Assembly: GCA_024403435.1 (NCBI GenBank)
Contig: JAKSRV010000005.1
Coordinates: 1 to 41,696 of the forward strand
Origin: Lachnospiraceae bacterium
GTDB taxonomy: Bacteria > Bacillota > Clostridia > Lachnospirales > Lachnospiraceae
Length of the DNA stretch: 41,696 nt
Direction of reading: 5' to 3'
Shown: in pieces, positions 32,679-41,696 of the stretch
How positions within the stretch are numbered: the first letter of the stretch is position 1
How the letters are laid out: every line of letters starts with the position of its first letter
Position numbers and translations under genes: made by a program
The notes under the pieces: generated by a model
What the model saw: the letters and a program-made list of their open reading frames with translations, nothing else
Databases searched by the model: none
Told to the model about the DNA's origin: nothing

Positions 32679-35255
32679 ATATGCCGCCGCATTCTGTCCG
32701 TACAGATACATATATCCGGCCAAATCTCTAAGCACGGCGTCATCAGTGTCTATCGCCTTAATCATCGCATCATACAAATAACTGTATACAGAGTAGTACA
32801 TTATGTAACTACCCGTTCCGCCGTTGTCATCAATCACCAGCTTGTACTCTCGAGCGTAATCAACCGCCGTGACATTACTCTCCACGTCAATACATATTAC
32901 ATTACCTGTGACTGTAGGAGTCACAGACTGTACTCCAACCTTGAATGAATATCGGTCAAAATCATAATCATCCTCAAGTACAAAATAGTGTCTGATGCCT
33001 GTGCCCGATGTAAGCAGCAGACTCGAGCCCAAATACGTGAGTCCCTCAACGGAACCAACACTTACTTTCGAATAGTTACCCAGCACGTCGGCATCTATCC
33101 ACTTGACGTCCTCACATATCTCCCCGGCACTCTCATCGCCTATCACGGCACCGAGCTTCTCTTCAAAACAGTCATAATCATCAATACCGAAATAGCAAGC
33201 CGCTATCTGTCCGTACGCAGCCATTGCCTGCGCCAATGTTGCTGCAGCTTCATCTTCTCCACTCTGCAGACATTTTAAATATCTGTTCACCGAGTATACA
33301 TATCCGTAACCGTCATCCATATTACTGTTGTTCAGCTCTATAGGATTATCGTCACTGTCATACAACCTAAAGATTACGTCTGTGCCCATATCCTTGGCAG
33401 CCAATCTAATCGGTATCACATAGCAATTAACTGATTTGTCTGCAATATCTACCACTGCCTTTTGATTCAAATCAATACGCTCCGTCACATCACCATATGT
33501 CGCAGTTACATAGTAGCTTTCAATCACTTCATCCCTAAAATGACGCGGCTGTATATAAGCATTCACCCCGACACTGCCGTCTACAGACAAATCAAATCCG
33601 GCAACGTCTACTGTCTTGGTCAGCAATGATTCATCAGCATTATCGGTGTACAATTTCATGCAGATGTCATACTCATAATCAATCCAGTAATCCGATCCGG
33701 AACTGCTCTTGTAGTGAACCTTACTTCCTATAGCCTCATGCGCACCAATATAGTATATTCCCGTGTTGCTTAATTCTTTTTTGTCATGAATACCTTCCAA
33801 AACGATACTTATGTCCGAATCCGTATCGGAATAGTAATCTATAGAAACTGTTACCAATGAGCGTTCATCCACAAGCAACGCAGTATCAAATTCTATTGAA
33901 TAGTATCCTGCAAAAGTCGTATCAATCGATTTTGTAATTGATGCACCTCCGCAGGTAACCGTCGCTATCGCGGTCAGATTGGTACTGTATGTTTCAAAGC
34001 TTACAGCCTTGATAATTTCTCCATCATCCACCCAGTACTGTTGCTGTGCACCATAAATATTTTTAGATGTAGTATACATATGATTGACAGGATTGCCGTC
34101 ATAAGCATACACATTATCATTTACTTCCAATGAAACATCATAGGCATAGGCACTGCGCGATGTTACCAGACTCGCGTCATAATAAGACAACCAAAAATAT
34201 CCGTCCAGTTCATATCCCTGACCGCCCCAACTGTTTCTGATCAACCAGGCACCGTCCGCCGGCGGCTGACATCCTTCCGTAAAATTCTCCTTGGAAAATT
34301 CATCATCCCAACCAACTATCAACACACCATGATTGGTATCTTTTACAGTACCGTAAAATGCATTGGTTTTCGTATTGTATTTTACCGATGCTGTCGAAGT
34401 AACTCCATTCGCTGTCACAGTATAATCACCCGGTGTCGCATGCATTGAACATACCACACTACCGAACTGCTTTACCGCCGATTTGATTCCTTCTCTGTCA
34501 TCGGGATTGATGGCATATACATTCTTAACCTGCGCATAGCTGTTGCCATATGCAAGTGCCGCATCCACCATATACGAACTGTCATACATATACTCAGTGA
34601 CGGTTTCCTCAACAGGACCAATCAAGTTGAGCATAGTATGATAAGCCATCGCTGCATTTCCGCCGGTATTCAGATAACGATTCCCTACGTACTCAACCTT
34701 GTCTCCATCATGACAATCCTTGGGATCGTCTACGCTAAAAAGATTGAAATACACCAAGTGCGTCTCAGAAAGATCAATCGTTTTATCCACTCCGTGATTC
34801 TTAATCAGATTAATCTCTACAGCTCCGATAGATGCAAAGGCCCAACAGGCACCCTCACGGCGTTGATTTCTGACTTCCTCCGGCATATATCCTTCTTCAT
34901 ATCCATTGAAGTAGGAATCATCCGATTGAAAATCTATACCATCATTACGCGGGGTAAGAAATGGCGCTTCGAACTCTTCATCATCGACATAACCATAAGT
35001 CAGTTCACTCGTATAGTCATCTAACTGCCAATCAACAATTACATCCTTATCCGAAGCACTGCCAGCACTTGATGCCGGCATCACATCAATAACTTCCTCA
35101 GGAATCGAGGTTACCGACTCATCCTCCGACACATATCCTACGGTCTCATTTTCTGCAGATCCTGCGGTCTCATTTTCTGCATATACAACGGAGCAGAATT
35201 GAGACAGAGTCAGCAATAATATCATTCCCGATGCTATTAACTTACTTCTCTTCAT
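32667..35255 (-). CDS. Secreted papain-family (C1A) cysteine peptidase with lectin-like and C-terminal modules
   Basis: 862-aa exported protein. A signal peptide (residues 1-26, cut after VVYA) is followed by an acidic linker, then the peptidase domain (about 105-375) with oxyanion Q131, nucleophile C137 (GACWAF), H309 ([11 protein letters not shown]) and N341 (IRNSWGGQG). A beta-rich region (about 390-550) is like the lectin-like domain found after such peptidases in Clostridia. The last about 300 residues match the C-terminus of the secreted protein at 36551. ATG at 35255 is set by GAAAGGAG; an upstream frame lacks one. It lies 52 bp after the PseC-like gene. No sortase or membrane anchor is seen. 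Confidence 0.9.
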   Translation of the reverse strand: MKRSKLIASGMILLLTLSQFCSVVYAENETAGSAENETVGYVSEDESVTSIPEEVIDVMPASSAGSASDKDVIVDWQLDDYTSELTYGYVDDEEFEAPFLTPRNDGIDFQSDDSYFNGYEEGYMPEEVRNQRREGACWAFASIGAVEINLIKNHGVDKTIDLSETHLVYFNLFSVDDPKDCHDGDKVEYVGNRYLNTGGNAAMAYHTMLNLIGPVEETVTEYMYDSSYMVDAALAYGNSYAQVKNVYAINPDDREGIKSAVKQFGSVVCSMHATPGDYTVTANGVTSTASVKYNTKTNAFYGTVKDTNHGVLIVGWDDEFSKENFTEGCQPPADGAWLIRNSWGGQGYELDGYFWLSYYDASLVTSRSAYAYDVSLEVNDNVYAYDGNPVNHMYTTSKNIYGAQQQYWVDDGEIIKAVSFETYSTNLTAIATVTCGGASITKSIDTTFAGYYSIEFDTALLVDERSLVTVSIDYYSDTDSDISIVLEGIHDKKELSNTGIYYIGAHEAIGSKVHYKSSSGSDYWIDYEYDICMKLYTDNADESLLTKTVDVAGFDLSVDGSVGVNAYIQPRHFRDEVIESYYVTATYGDVTERIDLNQKAVVDIADKSVNCYVIPIRLAAKDMGTDVIFRLYDSDDNPIELNNSNMDDGYGYVYSVNRYLKCLQSGEDEAAATLAQAMAAYGQIAACYFGIDDYDCFEEKLGAVIGDESAGEICEDVKWIDADVLGNYSKVSVGSVEGLTYLGSSLLLTSGTGIRHYFVLEDDYDFDRYSFKVGVQSVTPTVTGNVICIDVESNVTAVDYAREYKLVIDDNGGTGSYIMYYSVYSYLYDAMIKAIDTDDAVLRDLAGYMYLYGQNAAAYYRD

Positions 35256-35307
35256 CGTGCTCCTTTCTGCATATTTTAACCACCGATAAATAACGCAATA
35301 CCTAAAA

Positions 35308-36510
35308 TTACTTTCTAAAATTCTCCACAACCTTGGTTACAGCCTTGATTACATCCTCGACATCCCCATCAGTCATCTTCGGGTACAGCGGTATACTCAT
35401 TATTCCCTCATACACCTTCTCGGCATTGGGGCACAGTCCCTTCTCATATCCAAGATGCTGATAGTATGGGAACCAGTATACAGGGACATAATGAATCTGA
35501 CACTGCACATTCTCAGCACTCATGGCATCGAAGAACTCTCTTCTGGTGCAGCTTAGCTTATTCAGATCCAATCTAATGATATACAAATGTCTGCATGTAT
35601 CGGATTCAGCAATCTCTTGCTGTACGATAATTTCAGGAATATTTTCAAATGCCTCATTATAACGAGCCACAATCTCTTTACGTCTGTCCGCGAATGCATC
35701 AAGCTTCTTCATCTGACTGACAATAAGTGCAGCCTGGAAATCCGTAATACGATAATTGTATCCCAGAGAAATCTGTTCATAATACCAAGGACCCTCGTGA
35801 GGTGCGCCCACCATCAGGCTCTCATCATGCGTAATACCATGTGTATGTGCAAGCACCAGCTTACGATACAGCTCATCATCATTAGTCAGGCATGCACCAC
35901 CTTCGCCTCCGGTAATTGTTTTAACCGGATGGAAACTGAATGTAGTGATATCGGCCAAAGAACCAACCTGCTTGCCATTGTATTTAGAAGCAATAGAATG
36001 AGCAGCATCCTCTATAAATATCAAATGAAACTCATCGCAAATAGCCCTAATCTTCTCTACCTCAACGACCTGACCGGTAAAATCAACCGCAACTACAGCT
36101 TTTGTTTTATCCGTAATATGCGCTCTGATACTCTCGGGATCGATATTGTATGTGTCAGGATTGATATCTGCAAACACAGGTTTCGCGCCACAATACAAGG
36201 CACAGTTGGCTGATGCCGCAAAAGTAAGAGGCGTAGTAATCACCTCATCCCCGGGGCCAATTCCGGCGGCAATGCATGCACAATGAAGTGCTGCGGTTCC
36301 ATTCGATACCGCAACCGCATGCTTGGCACCTGTATATGTTTCGAGACATTTTTCCATCTCTGTGACCATAGGACCACATGTCAAATAATCCCCCCTGAGC
36401 ACATCAGCCACTGCCTGAACATCATCCTCATCAACCCACTGATGTCCATAAAATATTTTACTGCTGCGCACGGGAGTTCCGCCATTCATCGCTAATTTTT
36501 CCACTTTCAT
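35308..36510 (-). CDS. pseC: PLP-dependent sugar aminotransferase (PseC-like, DegT/DnrJ/EryC1 family)
   Basis: 400-aa sugar transaminase. The PLP lysine is K197 in [14 protein letters not shown]; other family motifs are [42 protein letters not shown] and IEDAAHSI. Overall it reads as PseC, which aminates the 4-keto sugar made from UDP-GlcNAc in the pseudaminic acid pathway. No pseG, pseI or pseF is in the window. ATG at 36510 is preferred to the GTG just before it; the ribosome binding site is weak. It lies between two secreted-protein genes. Confidence 0.88.
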   Translation of the reverse strand: MKVEKLAMNGGTPVRSSKIFYGHQWVDEDDVQAVADVLRGDYLTCGPMVTEMEKCLETYTGAKHAVAVSNGTAALHCACIAAGIGPGDEVITTPLTFAASANCALYCGAKPVFADINPDTYNIDPESIRAHITDKTKAVVAVDFTGQVVEVEKIRAICDEFHLIFIEDAAHSIASKYNGKQVGSLADITTFSFHPVKTITGGEGGACLTNDDELYRKLVLAHTHGITHDESLMVGAPHEGPWYYEQISLGYNYRITDFQAALIVSQMKKLDAFADRRKEIVARYNEAFENIPEIIVQQEIAESDTCRHLYIIRLDLNKLSCTRREFFDAMSAENVQCQIHYVPVYWFPYYQHLGYEKGLCPNAEKVYEGIMSIPLYPKMTDGDVEDVIKAVTKVVENFRK

Positions 36511-36550
36511 CACATCTTTCTGTCAAAATCTTATGAGTATTACATTTATA

Positions 36551-39457
36551 CTACAGCTTATTCATCTCCTCGCCCACTCTGTACAAGCAAGTCAGAAGAT
36601 CCATCAACTTCTGATCATGATTGGGCTGATGATATGCCGCATAGATATAGTTGCCGATACCATAACTATAGCTGCAAGTCTGAGATGTATTCGATTTGTT
36701 TGAAATATTTACTTTATACCCCTTATTAATATCAAACAATGTCAAATTACTGATTTCAATATATGACTTTTCATAATTCACATCGGTAACCGCTCCGCCG
36801 ATATTATAACTACCTAATTTGCCGGGTGAATAATAATGTCTGATACTAATAGTCGAGTCAAGCACCAATGATGTTCCTATATATTCCGGTCCGTTCACTA
36901 CATCTTTGGGCGATGCCGCATATGCAGACAATTCTTTATCTGTCAATGGTTTGACTATTCTATCTACATCATCAAGGTAACTATTCGCCAGATCGTACAT
37001 GTAATAATCTTTAGCATACGGATATTTTTCAAAATACTCATCTGTGTACTTAAAATACAACTGCGCTGCAGCACCGTAATTCAACAAAGCCTTGGCAAAA
37101 TCGGAATATTCTGAATATCTCTTATCACGAACGAAGGTGTTAAGATATGCACCAACATTAATACCAACTATGGTTCCGTGTCCTTCTCCTCCTGCCAGGC
37201 ATACCCCCAGCTGATCACCAAGATCCTTAGCCGCAAGCGGTATTGTCACCTCGTACATTGTACTTTGTTCAGACTGACCGATCGGCTTCATATTTCTCAA
37301 TGAAACCTCTTCATAAGGCTCACCGGATTTACCATATTTAACAGACAGCATATCCTGATATTTAAATACATCATTCTGAATACTGAATCGGAAATAGGCT
37401 ACAAGCGTACCGTCTGTCATAACATTCATCGACATACCTTCGCTCTGAACTATCAGTCCGATCAGTGATTTGCCTGCTGCCGCTTTGTCCAGGAAGCTAT
37501 GAAATGATCCGTTGCCATCAACATATAAATTGTTGACACCAATAAATATATCATCGGCAATCTTTTGTGGAGTATTTATGAATCTAATGTTATACGTATC
37601 CCAGAACATATCACTCACATTAGTTCCGGATGCTATCTCCATGCTTCCGAAATCGACCGCAGTCAGACTCGCGCAATTGCTAAATGTATTATTCATATCA
37701 CTTACTTCAACAAAATTAGCACCGCTAAAATCTACCTTCTTCAGATAACTGCAACCGCTAAACATATTACTGATTGATTTTGTCAAAGTACAATTTTCAA
37801 AATAGACACATTCTATTTTGATGTTACCCAATACATTTTTTATGGATTCATTCACTGTATCCGAACCACTGATGGTCAATGTTTGGGCGTTCATATCATA
37901 TACCCAGCGTAGACCATCACTTGAGCCAAATGTTCCCCTATACTGGGTACTGCCCGCAATAACAGCATCAAACTGAGCAAAATTCGATGTCAAAGATTCA
38001 AGCGTTGCATTTCTATTTATATTCCATCGGAATGATTCGTTAATATTAAGATTAAATGCAATGTCGTATGGGTACATAACATTTTTACACAAACCGGGAA
38101 TAGTCTCAGTAATGGTTCTGCTATCAATATTGGGACATAAATTATCTCCCAATGTCGAGTAAGCCATTCCATACCATTCATAGAAATCGGTAAACAAATC
38201 ATATGCCAGTGCTATTTTATTGGCTCTTTCATCGCCATAACAAGCCGGAATTACAGCCAAATTACCAAACTCTGTATTGGCATACTGCTTTCCGTTCGGT
38301 CCCTTAGGGAAGGATACAACTCCCAAGTCTTCAGAACTTCCGCCACACCAATTTCCTGAAGTTACCACATATGCAGATTCCACTAAAAAGGCATACTCCC
38401 CATCAATGAATGCCTGCTTATAATAATCCCAATCAGCGTCATACGGTTCATCAAGCTGATACTTATTAAGTATATCAAGCGTCCAAGTCAAAGAATAAAG
38501 GTGCTCGTTCGAATTAAAATTCGATACCATCCTTCCATTCACACAATCAACATAATTCACACCATTTGAATTGGCAGCCGCCAAAGCCAGACTACCGGGC
38601 TGACCATCAAAGCCCATTACGGTATATGTACCACCCGCAGTCCGATAATGTTTTTGTACGGTGTCCATCATTTGAGTCCAGGCATCCCAGGTCCAGGTTC
38701 CGTTTTTCTGCATATCATACGGAGCCTCCGGATCTATGCCGCTCTCCTGCAATATGCGCTTGTTGTACACTAAGACTGTCGCAGTATCCGGGTGCGCTCC
38801 TGTTCCGTCCATAGCATATACGCTGTCACCCTTGCGATATACCTTATCAATACCGTTGAGTGCATACTTTTCTTTCGTAAAATCCAATGCTGTACACTTC
38901 GAAAAATCATACATCAAACCGATATTCATTGCACTCACCACATTGGGTTCATCACGCAATACAAATACATAATTGTTGCTATCACCACCTCCGGTCTGAT
39001 ATTCAACAAAATCCGAACCTACATCTGCCCACTGAGACATTCCATCTTGCGTAATCTTGAAATTGTAGGTTTCGCTCAGCCATTCAACATACTGTTTTTT
39101 CGCAACATCTTCAGCTCCAATTTGAAACTCAGTAAAATCATAGCTGAACCAATCTCTGACAATGATTTCCATACCGCCCAGATCGATAGCACTTCCATCA
39201 GGATAGGTTCTGACTGCAGGCCAAGCCGGTATCCCCTCAACGTCATTATCAACATTTTCCACCACGGTCAAATCATAATCTGCAGATGATTCTTCATTGA
39301 CCTCTTCAGATGGCTCTTCATATATTTCATCATATGATTCCTCATTTGATTCTGCTTCCACGGGCTCTTCGGCTGACACATATGCAACATTCGAAAAAAT
39401 CATAGTTGCCGCCATTGCCTGAGCCATCAAACGTCTCACTGTCTTACCTTGCATCAT
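36551..39457 (-). CDS. Secreted fusion: solute-binding-like domain, leucine-rich repeats, C-terminal module
   Basis: 968-aa exported protein with signal peptide (about 1-29, no lipobox Cys) and acidic linker (about 30-60). Residues about 95-500 resemble a family 1 ABC sugar-binding protein (ATVLVYNKRILQESGIDPE, NGTWTWDAWTQMMDTV, GEYAFLVESAYV). Residues about 515-630 are BspA/DUF285-type leucine-rich repeats (NMFSGCSYLKKVDFSGANF, TFSNCASLTAVDF). Residues about 665-968 match the C-terminus of the C1 peptidase at 32667. No ABC permease or ATPase genes are adjacent, and a binding protein without a lipid anchor is unusual, so an adhesion or ligand-capture role is possible. GGGGAGG precedes two ATGs (39457 and 39454). 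Confidence 0.85.
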   Translation of the reverse strand: MMQGKTVRRLMAQAMAATMIFSNVAYVSAEEPVEAESNEESYDEIYEEPSEEVNEESSADYDLTVVENVDNDVEGIPAWPAVRTYPDGSAIDLGGMEIIVRDWFSYDFTEFQIGAEDVAKKQYVEWLSETYNFKITQDGMSQWADVGSDFVEYQTGGGDSNNYVFVLRDEPNVVSAMNIGLMYDFSKCTALDFTKEKYALNGIDKVYRKGDSVYAMDGTGAHPDTATVLVYNKRILQESGIDPEAPYDMQKNGTWTWDAWTQMMDTVQKHYRTAGGTYTVMGFDGQPGSLALAAANSNGVNYVDCVNGRMVSNFNSNEHLYSLTWTLDILNKYQLDEPYDADWDYYKQAFIDGEYAFLVESAYVVTSGNWCGGSSEDLGVVSFPKGPNGKQYANTEFGNLAVIPACYGDERANKIALAYDLFTDFYEWYGMAYSTLGDNLCPNIDSRTITETIPGLCKNVMYPYDIAFNLNINESFRWNINRNATLESLTSNFAQFDAVIAGSTQYRGTFGSSDGLRWVYDMNAQTLTISGSDTVNESIKNVLGNIKIECVYFENCTLTKSISNMFSGCSYLKKVDFSGANFVEVSDMNNTFSNCASLTAVDFGSMEIASGTNVSDMFWDTYNIRFINTPQKIADDIFIGVNNLYVDGNGSFHSFLDKAAAGKSLIGLIVQSEGMSMNVMTDGTLVAYFRFSIQNDVFKYQDMLSVKYGKSGEPYEEVSLRNMKPIGQSEQSTMYEVTIPLAAKDLGDQLGVCLAGGEGHGTIVGINVGAYLNTFVRDKRYSEYSDFAKALLNYGAAAQLYFKYTDEYFEKYPYAKDYYMYDLANSYLDDVDRIVKPLTDKELSAYAASPKDVVNGPEYIGTSLVLDSTISIRHYYSPGKLGSYNIGGAVTDVNYEKSYIEISNLTLFDINKGYKVNISNKSNTSQTCSYSYGIGNYIYAAYHQPNHDQKLMDLLTCLYRVGEEMNKL

Positions 39458-39546
39458 ATACCTCCCCAAATGAAATACTTATACTATAACAATATATCAT
39501 TTGTATTAATCTGACAACTTGAGCCTTACAATGCTGAAAGACTCAT

Positions 39547-39798
39547 TTATTTTGTACACTTTCTATCTACATTTTCCATATAGTACTCCAACGTCTTCTC
39601 ATCTATCATTCCGGTTTCAAACATTTCTTTCAGAAGCGCTATGCCTTCATTGATTCCTTCCTTAATTCCTTCCCGAATTCCTTCTCTCTTTATATCCTTA
39701 GCCTCATACTCCAATACCTGTCCGCCCATAGCTTTTCCGACCTCCTTGCCGATTCGACTATACTTGTCCGAAAAATAATTCAATACCCTCAGACTCAT
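39547..39798 (-). pseudogene. C-terminal remnant of an Rpn/PD-(D/E)XK family transposase-nuclease
   Basis: 83-aa frame. The GIREGIKEGINEGIALLKEMF segment with repeated EG units is the typical tail of Rpn-type recombination-promoting nuclease/putative transposase proteins, normally about 300 aa. The nuclease core is missing, so this is a truncated copy. It still has a GGGGG ribosome binding site and an ATG, so a short product could be made. The 29-bp repeat at 39805-39833 lies directly upstream of this site. Confidence 0.7.
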
Positions 39799-39804
39799 AT
39801 TTCC

Positions 39805-39833
39805 CCCAACCAGTACCTATAGGAAAGACACCT
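39805..39833. repeat. 29-bp direct repeat, copy 1
   Basis: Matches 41421-41449 at 27 of 29 positions in the same orientation; it includes CCCAACC, GTACCTATAG and AAAGACACCT. The two copies bracket hipB-hipA. Confidence 0.92.
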
Positions 39834-39839
39834 TATTAT

Positions 39840-40967
39840 TTATTTAAGGTATTCCACAAGTCTTTCATGTACACATTCTTGTATATTTTTAGCAATTCTT
39901 TCTGCTTTTTCCCTGCCTATGCCTATTTCTTTGGCTACCGATAAAACGTCTTTCATACCAGGATTCACACCATTCCCGTGCACAGTAGTCGCATGTTCAC
40001 CACCGATGGAGTTGCTATAAGTCAAATCATATGCAGGAGACAAATACCAATTTTTGTGTTTTTCATCATACAAATATGTGAAGTTCTTAGAATGGTCATC
40101 TCTATTATGCGCAAATACATTAAAGCACATAAGTCTATAAAGCTTTAAACACTCATCCATGTTTTTAGTAAGCTGAAGGGTAAGCCGCATGAGTAAATCA
40201 TAGTCAAGATTAGGGATACGATGAGATGTCTCAAGCACACCTGATGCCGATATCATATGAATTCTGTCATTTTCAGAACTGCCATTCCTGTCAAAACGTT
40301 TTGTTCCGAAATACCCCTTGCACCTATCTGAATCGAATAATCGAACCTCCTCCATCAAAATTCCGCACTCTTTGGCACATAATGCGTAATCATATTCCTG
40401 CTTTCCGATATCTATATCATCTTCTTTTGAAGGAAACTTGATTATATAATCATTACCATCGACTTGGGTTAATATCTTTGGTCTGGCTCCACCGGACGAT
40501 CCACCTTTTGCAAATACATAATCAAGCTTTTCACTATCCTCTGAACTAAGAATTCTCTCACATTCTTTTGCAATCTCATCAAGCGACAATTGTTCACTGC
40601 TATCACTCATAGATATAACCGGTCTGTAAGTTAATGCACCCATTCCGGAAGCACCAACAATTGCCAACCTGTCAAGATTTCCAACTTGGGCAGGATTGAA
40701 ACCATTCCTTCGCATAAGACGGTCAACCAACAGTCTTCCCCATCCATCAGGAAGACTATCGTTAAATGCGCCAAAAATTCCTTCAAAAGGATCTATTTTC
40801 GGAATAAATACTCCCTTTTCAAGTGGCAATGAAAACGGACTTATAGAAAAACCATCTATAAGCCATTCAGCGTCATACTCAAATGCGGCATATAAATTCT
40901 TGTACAGAGCCATCGTTCCAACTTTTCGTTCATGATAGAAAACATCCAATCTATTTACTCTGTCCAT
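39840..40967 (-). CDS. hipA: HipA-family Ser/Thr kinase toxin
   Basis: 375-aa full-length HipA kinase: N-terminal HipA domain (about 1-110, IFGAFNDSLPDGWGRLL) and kinase core. GGSSGGARPK (about 155-164) is the flexible Gly-rich/autophosphorylation loop, K177 in IIKFPS binds ATP, and HNRDDHSKNF supplies catalytic D290 and N295; D314 (PAYDLT) coordinates metal. All key residues are present, so it should be active. Known HipA proteins phosphorylate aminoacyl-tRNA synthetases and cause growth arrest. It overlaps hipB by 17 bp, the usual antitoxin-toxin order. Confidence 0.94.
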   Translation of the reverse strand: MDRVNRLDVFYHERKVGTMALYKNLYAAFEYDAEWLIDGFSISPFSLPLEKGVFIPKIDPFEGIFGAFNDSLPDGWGRLLVDRLMRRNGFNPAQVGNLDRLAIVGASGMGALTYRPVISMSDSSEQLSLDEIAKECERILSSEDSEKLDYVFAKGGSSGGARPKILTQVDGNDYIIKFPSKEDDIDIGKQEYDYALCAKECGILMEEVRLFDSDRCKGYFGTKRFDRNGSSENDRIHMISASGVLETSHRIPNLDYDLLMRLTLQLTKNMDECLKLYRLMCFNVFAHNRDDHSKNFTYLYDEKHKNWYLSPAYDLTYSNSIGGEHATTVHGNGVNPGMKDVLSVAKEIGIGREKAERIAKNIQECVHERLVEYLK

Positions 40968-41232
40968 TTATTACCTCCTGAATCGAATCAAAAGGTACCT
41001 CTGAAAAAAGCTCCTCAAGTTCTTCACTAACCCCTAATGCTATTGCTATCTTCGTAAGTGAGGTCAAAGATATTTCTCCTTCATTTTCAAATCTTCTTAT
41101 CGACCCATAGCTTACTCCGGACTTCTGTGAAAGCACTTTTTGTGATATTTTCTTCCTTTTTCTAAGATTGGTAACATTCTGCGCTATTATTCTATTAATT
41201 TCACCGGGTGTCTTTTGAAATATATTAATCAT
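40951..41232 (-). CDS. hipB: HipB-like XRE-family antitoxin
   Basis: 93-aa DNA-binding antitoxin with an XRE helix-turn-helix at about residues 12-70 (IIAQNVTNLRKRKKISQKVLSQKSGVSYGSIRRFE). It is expected to neutralise HipA and repress the hipBA promoter. Two palindromic operators lie directly upstream (41233-41287). No ribosome binding site is visible before the ATG at 41232, and one predicted promoter would make the message leaderless. Confidence 0.9.
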   Translation of the reverse strand: MINIFQKTPGEINRIIAQNVTNLRKRKKISQKVLSQKSGVSYGSIRRFENEGEISLTSLTKIAIALGVSEELEELFSEVPFDSIQEVINGQSK

Positions 41233-41246
41233 GCCAATATATTAGC
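41233..41246. promoter_or_regulatory. hipBA operator 1 (proximal)
   Basis: GCCAATATATTAGC, itself nearly palindromic and an exact inverted copy of the site at 41274. It touches the hipB start codon and covers the candidate -10. Confidence 0.82.
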
Positions 41247-41267
41247 ATTTATATGCTGTATTTTCAA
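41239..41267 (-). promoter_or_regulatory. Candidate hipBA promoter (leaderless)
   Basis: TTGAAA (41267-41262), 17-bp spacer, TAATAT (41244-41239), minus strand. The start would fall at or next to the A of the hipB ATG (41232). A second candidate, TATAAT at 41317-41312 with TTCTTT 17 bp upstream, would give a leader of about 67 nt. Confidence 0.5.
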
Positions 41268-41273
41268 CAGATT

Positions 41274-41287
41274 GCTAATATATTGGC
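41274..41287. promoter_or_regulatory. hipBA operator 2 (distal)
   Basis: GCTAATATATTGGC, exact inverted copy of operator 1, 27 bp away; the -35 element lies between the two. Confidence 0.82.
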
Positions 41288-41420
41288 TTAATGGAATCAC
41301 TCAACATTACGATTATACTGCTCCCAATACCACAAAAGAACGGGAGCATGCCCGTAACTCTTGCAAAAATATCTTAAGCAGAAGTTACTTTTGCAAAACG
41401 GAAGTAAAAATTGCTATTTA

Positions 41421-41449
41421 CCCAACCGGTACCTATAGAAAAGACACCT
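41421..41449. repeat. 29-bp direct repeat, copy 2
   Basis: Second copy of the repeat at 39805-39833 (27/29 identical). A further CCTATAGG palindrome follows it. It lies about 190 bp upstream of hipB and about 40 bp after the stop of the next gene on the minus strand. Confidence 0.92.
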
Positions 41450-41487
41450 ATAGGAAATATGCACCGTTGAGATTAGTCTATCAAGTA

Positions 41488-41694
41488 CTATTTTAAGAAA
41501 CCTCGCTCCCGCATTCCTCGCTCAATAGCTTCTCTAGCATCACTATTAACGAATTTAAGGAAATGTTCCGCTTGACCAATAGCCTTCTCTTTATCCGGGA
41601 CTTTCAACGTTCCTACATCTACCATCGTTTCTTTATAGTCAGTACAACCAATGCAACTGACATGCTCATTGTTGATGCCTATAGAAATCTCCTG
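41488..41694 (-). CDS. Unrecognised protein, C-terminal 68 residues (cut by window end)
   Basis: Open minus-strand frame that enters from the window edge and stops at TAG 41488. It reads QEISIGINNEHVSCIGCTDY at its visible start and ends in REAIERGMRERGFLK. It contains a CxxC pair (CIGC) and a charged helical tail. I do not recognise the family. The 5' part is missing, so size and domains are unknown. Confidence 0.6.
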   Translation of the reverse strand, partial: QEISIGINNEHVSCIGCTDYKETMVDVGTLKVPDKEKAIGQAEHFLKFVNSDAREAIERGMRERGFLK

Positions 41695-41696
41695 GA

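Noticed and set aside
39805..41449. Attachment sites of an integrative element
   Set aside because: No integrase, relaxase or tRNA target is in the window. The direct repeats are kept as an observation but not called att sites.

Overview
The window looks like a chromosomal segment from a low-to-mid GC Firmicute, most likely a Lachnospiraceae/Clostridia member (Butyrivibrio, Roseburia or Pseudobutyrivibrio type). Reasons: strong AGGAGG ribosome binding sites, TTGACA-N17-TATAAT type promoters, a FabK/FabT-type fatty acid cluster, and large secreted proteins built from BspA-like repeats and a C-terminal module. This is a family-level inference from content only. No tRNA, rRNA, CRISPR array or complete insertion sequence was seen. 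Almost every gene is on the minus strand; the exceptions are a small 87-aa protein at 8436 and an AEC transporter at 15808.

Region 1 (1-3400) is a translation/transcription block: rpmG, secE, nusG, rplK, rplA, then an L10-leader attenuator, rplJ and rplL (cut by the window start). Region 2 (3450-8700) holds a membrane-anchored LysM/M23 cell-wall peptidase, a flavin-reductase-like protein, a tail-anchored protein made of about 26 eleven-residue repeats, a possible plus-strand small RNA, a small (p)ppGpp synthetase and a conserved small protein expressed divergently from it. Region 3 (8778-12100) has galE, a UDP-sugar pyrophosphorylase and a stand-alone trpF whose predicted transcript starts with eleven copies of ATGTG. 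Region 4 (12101-16850) is sulfur metabolism (O-acetylhomoserine sulfhydrylase, cysK, a LysR regulator) with regulator-like boxes, plus the AEC transporter.

Region 5 (16876-20900) carries a DUF4910-type aminopeptidase, fructose-6-phosphate aldolase/transaldolase and an FGGY sugar kinase. Region 6 (20954-26340) is a fatty-acid synthesis operon, acpP-fabK-fabG-fabF-fabZ-fabH-fabT, without fabD or acc genes. Its promoter has two tandem FabT-like boxes inside a long inverted repeat. Region 7 (26417-39460) is accessory: AlkD-like repair protein, sugar O/N-acyltransferase, CapE-like UDP-GlcNAc dehydratase, an unusual four-gene operon (FMN dehydrogenase, methyltransferase, AIR-synthase-like, PD-(D/E)XK nuclease), a secreted papain-family peptidase, a PseC-like aminotransferase, and a secreted solute-binding/leucine-rich-repeat fusion. 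The peptidase and the fusion share a C-terminal module, and CapE plus PseC could form consecutive steps of one nucleotide-sugar pathway.

Region 8 (39547-41696) is a mobile-looking end: a remnant of an Rpn-type transposase/nuclease, a hipBA toxin-antitoxin pair bracketed by near-identical 29-bp direct repeats, and the C-terminus of an unrecognised protein running off the window.
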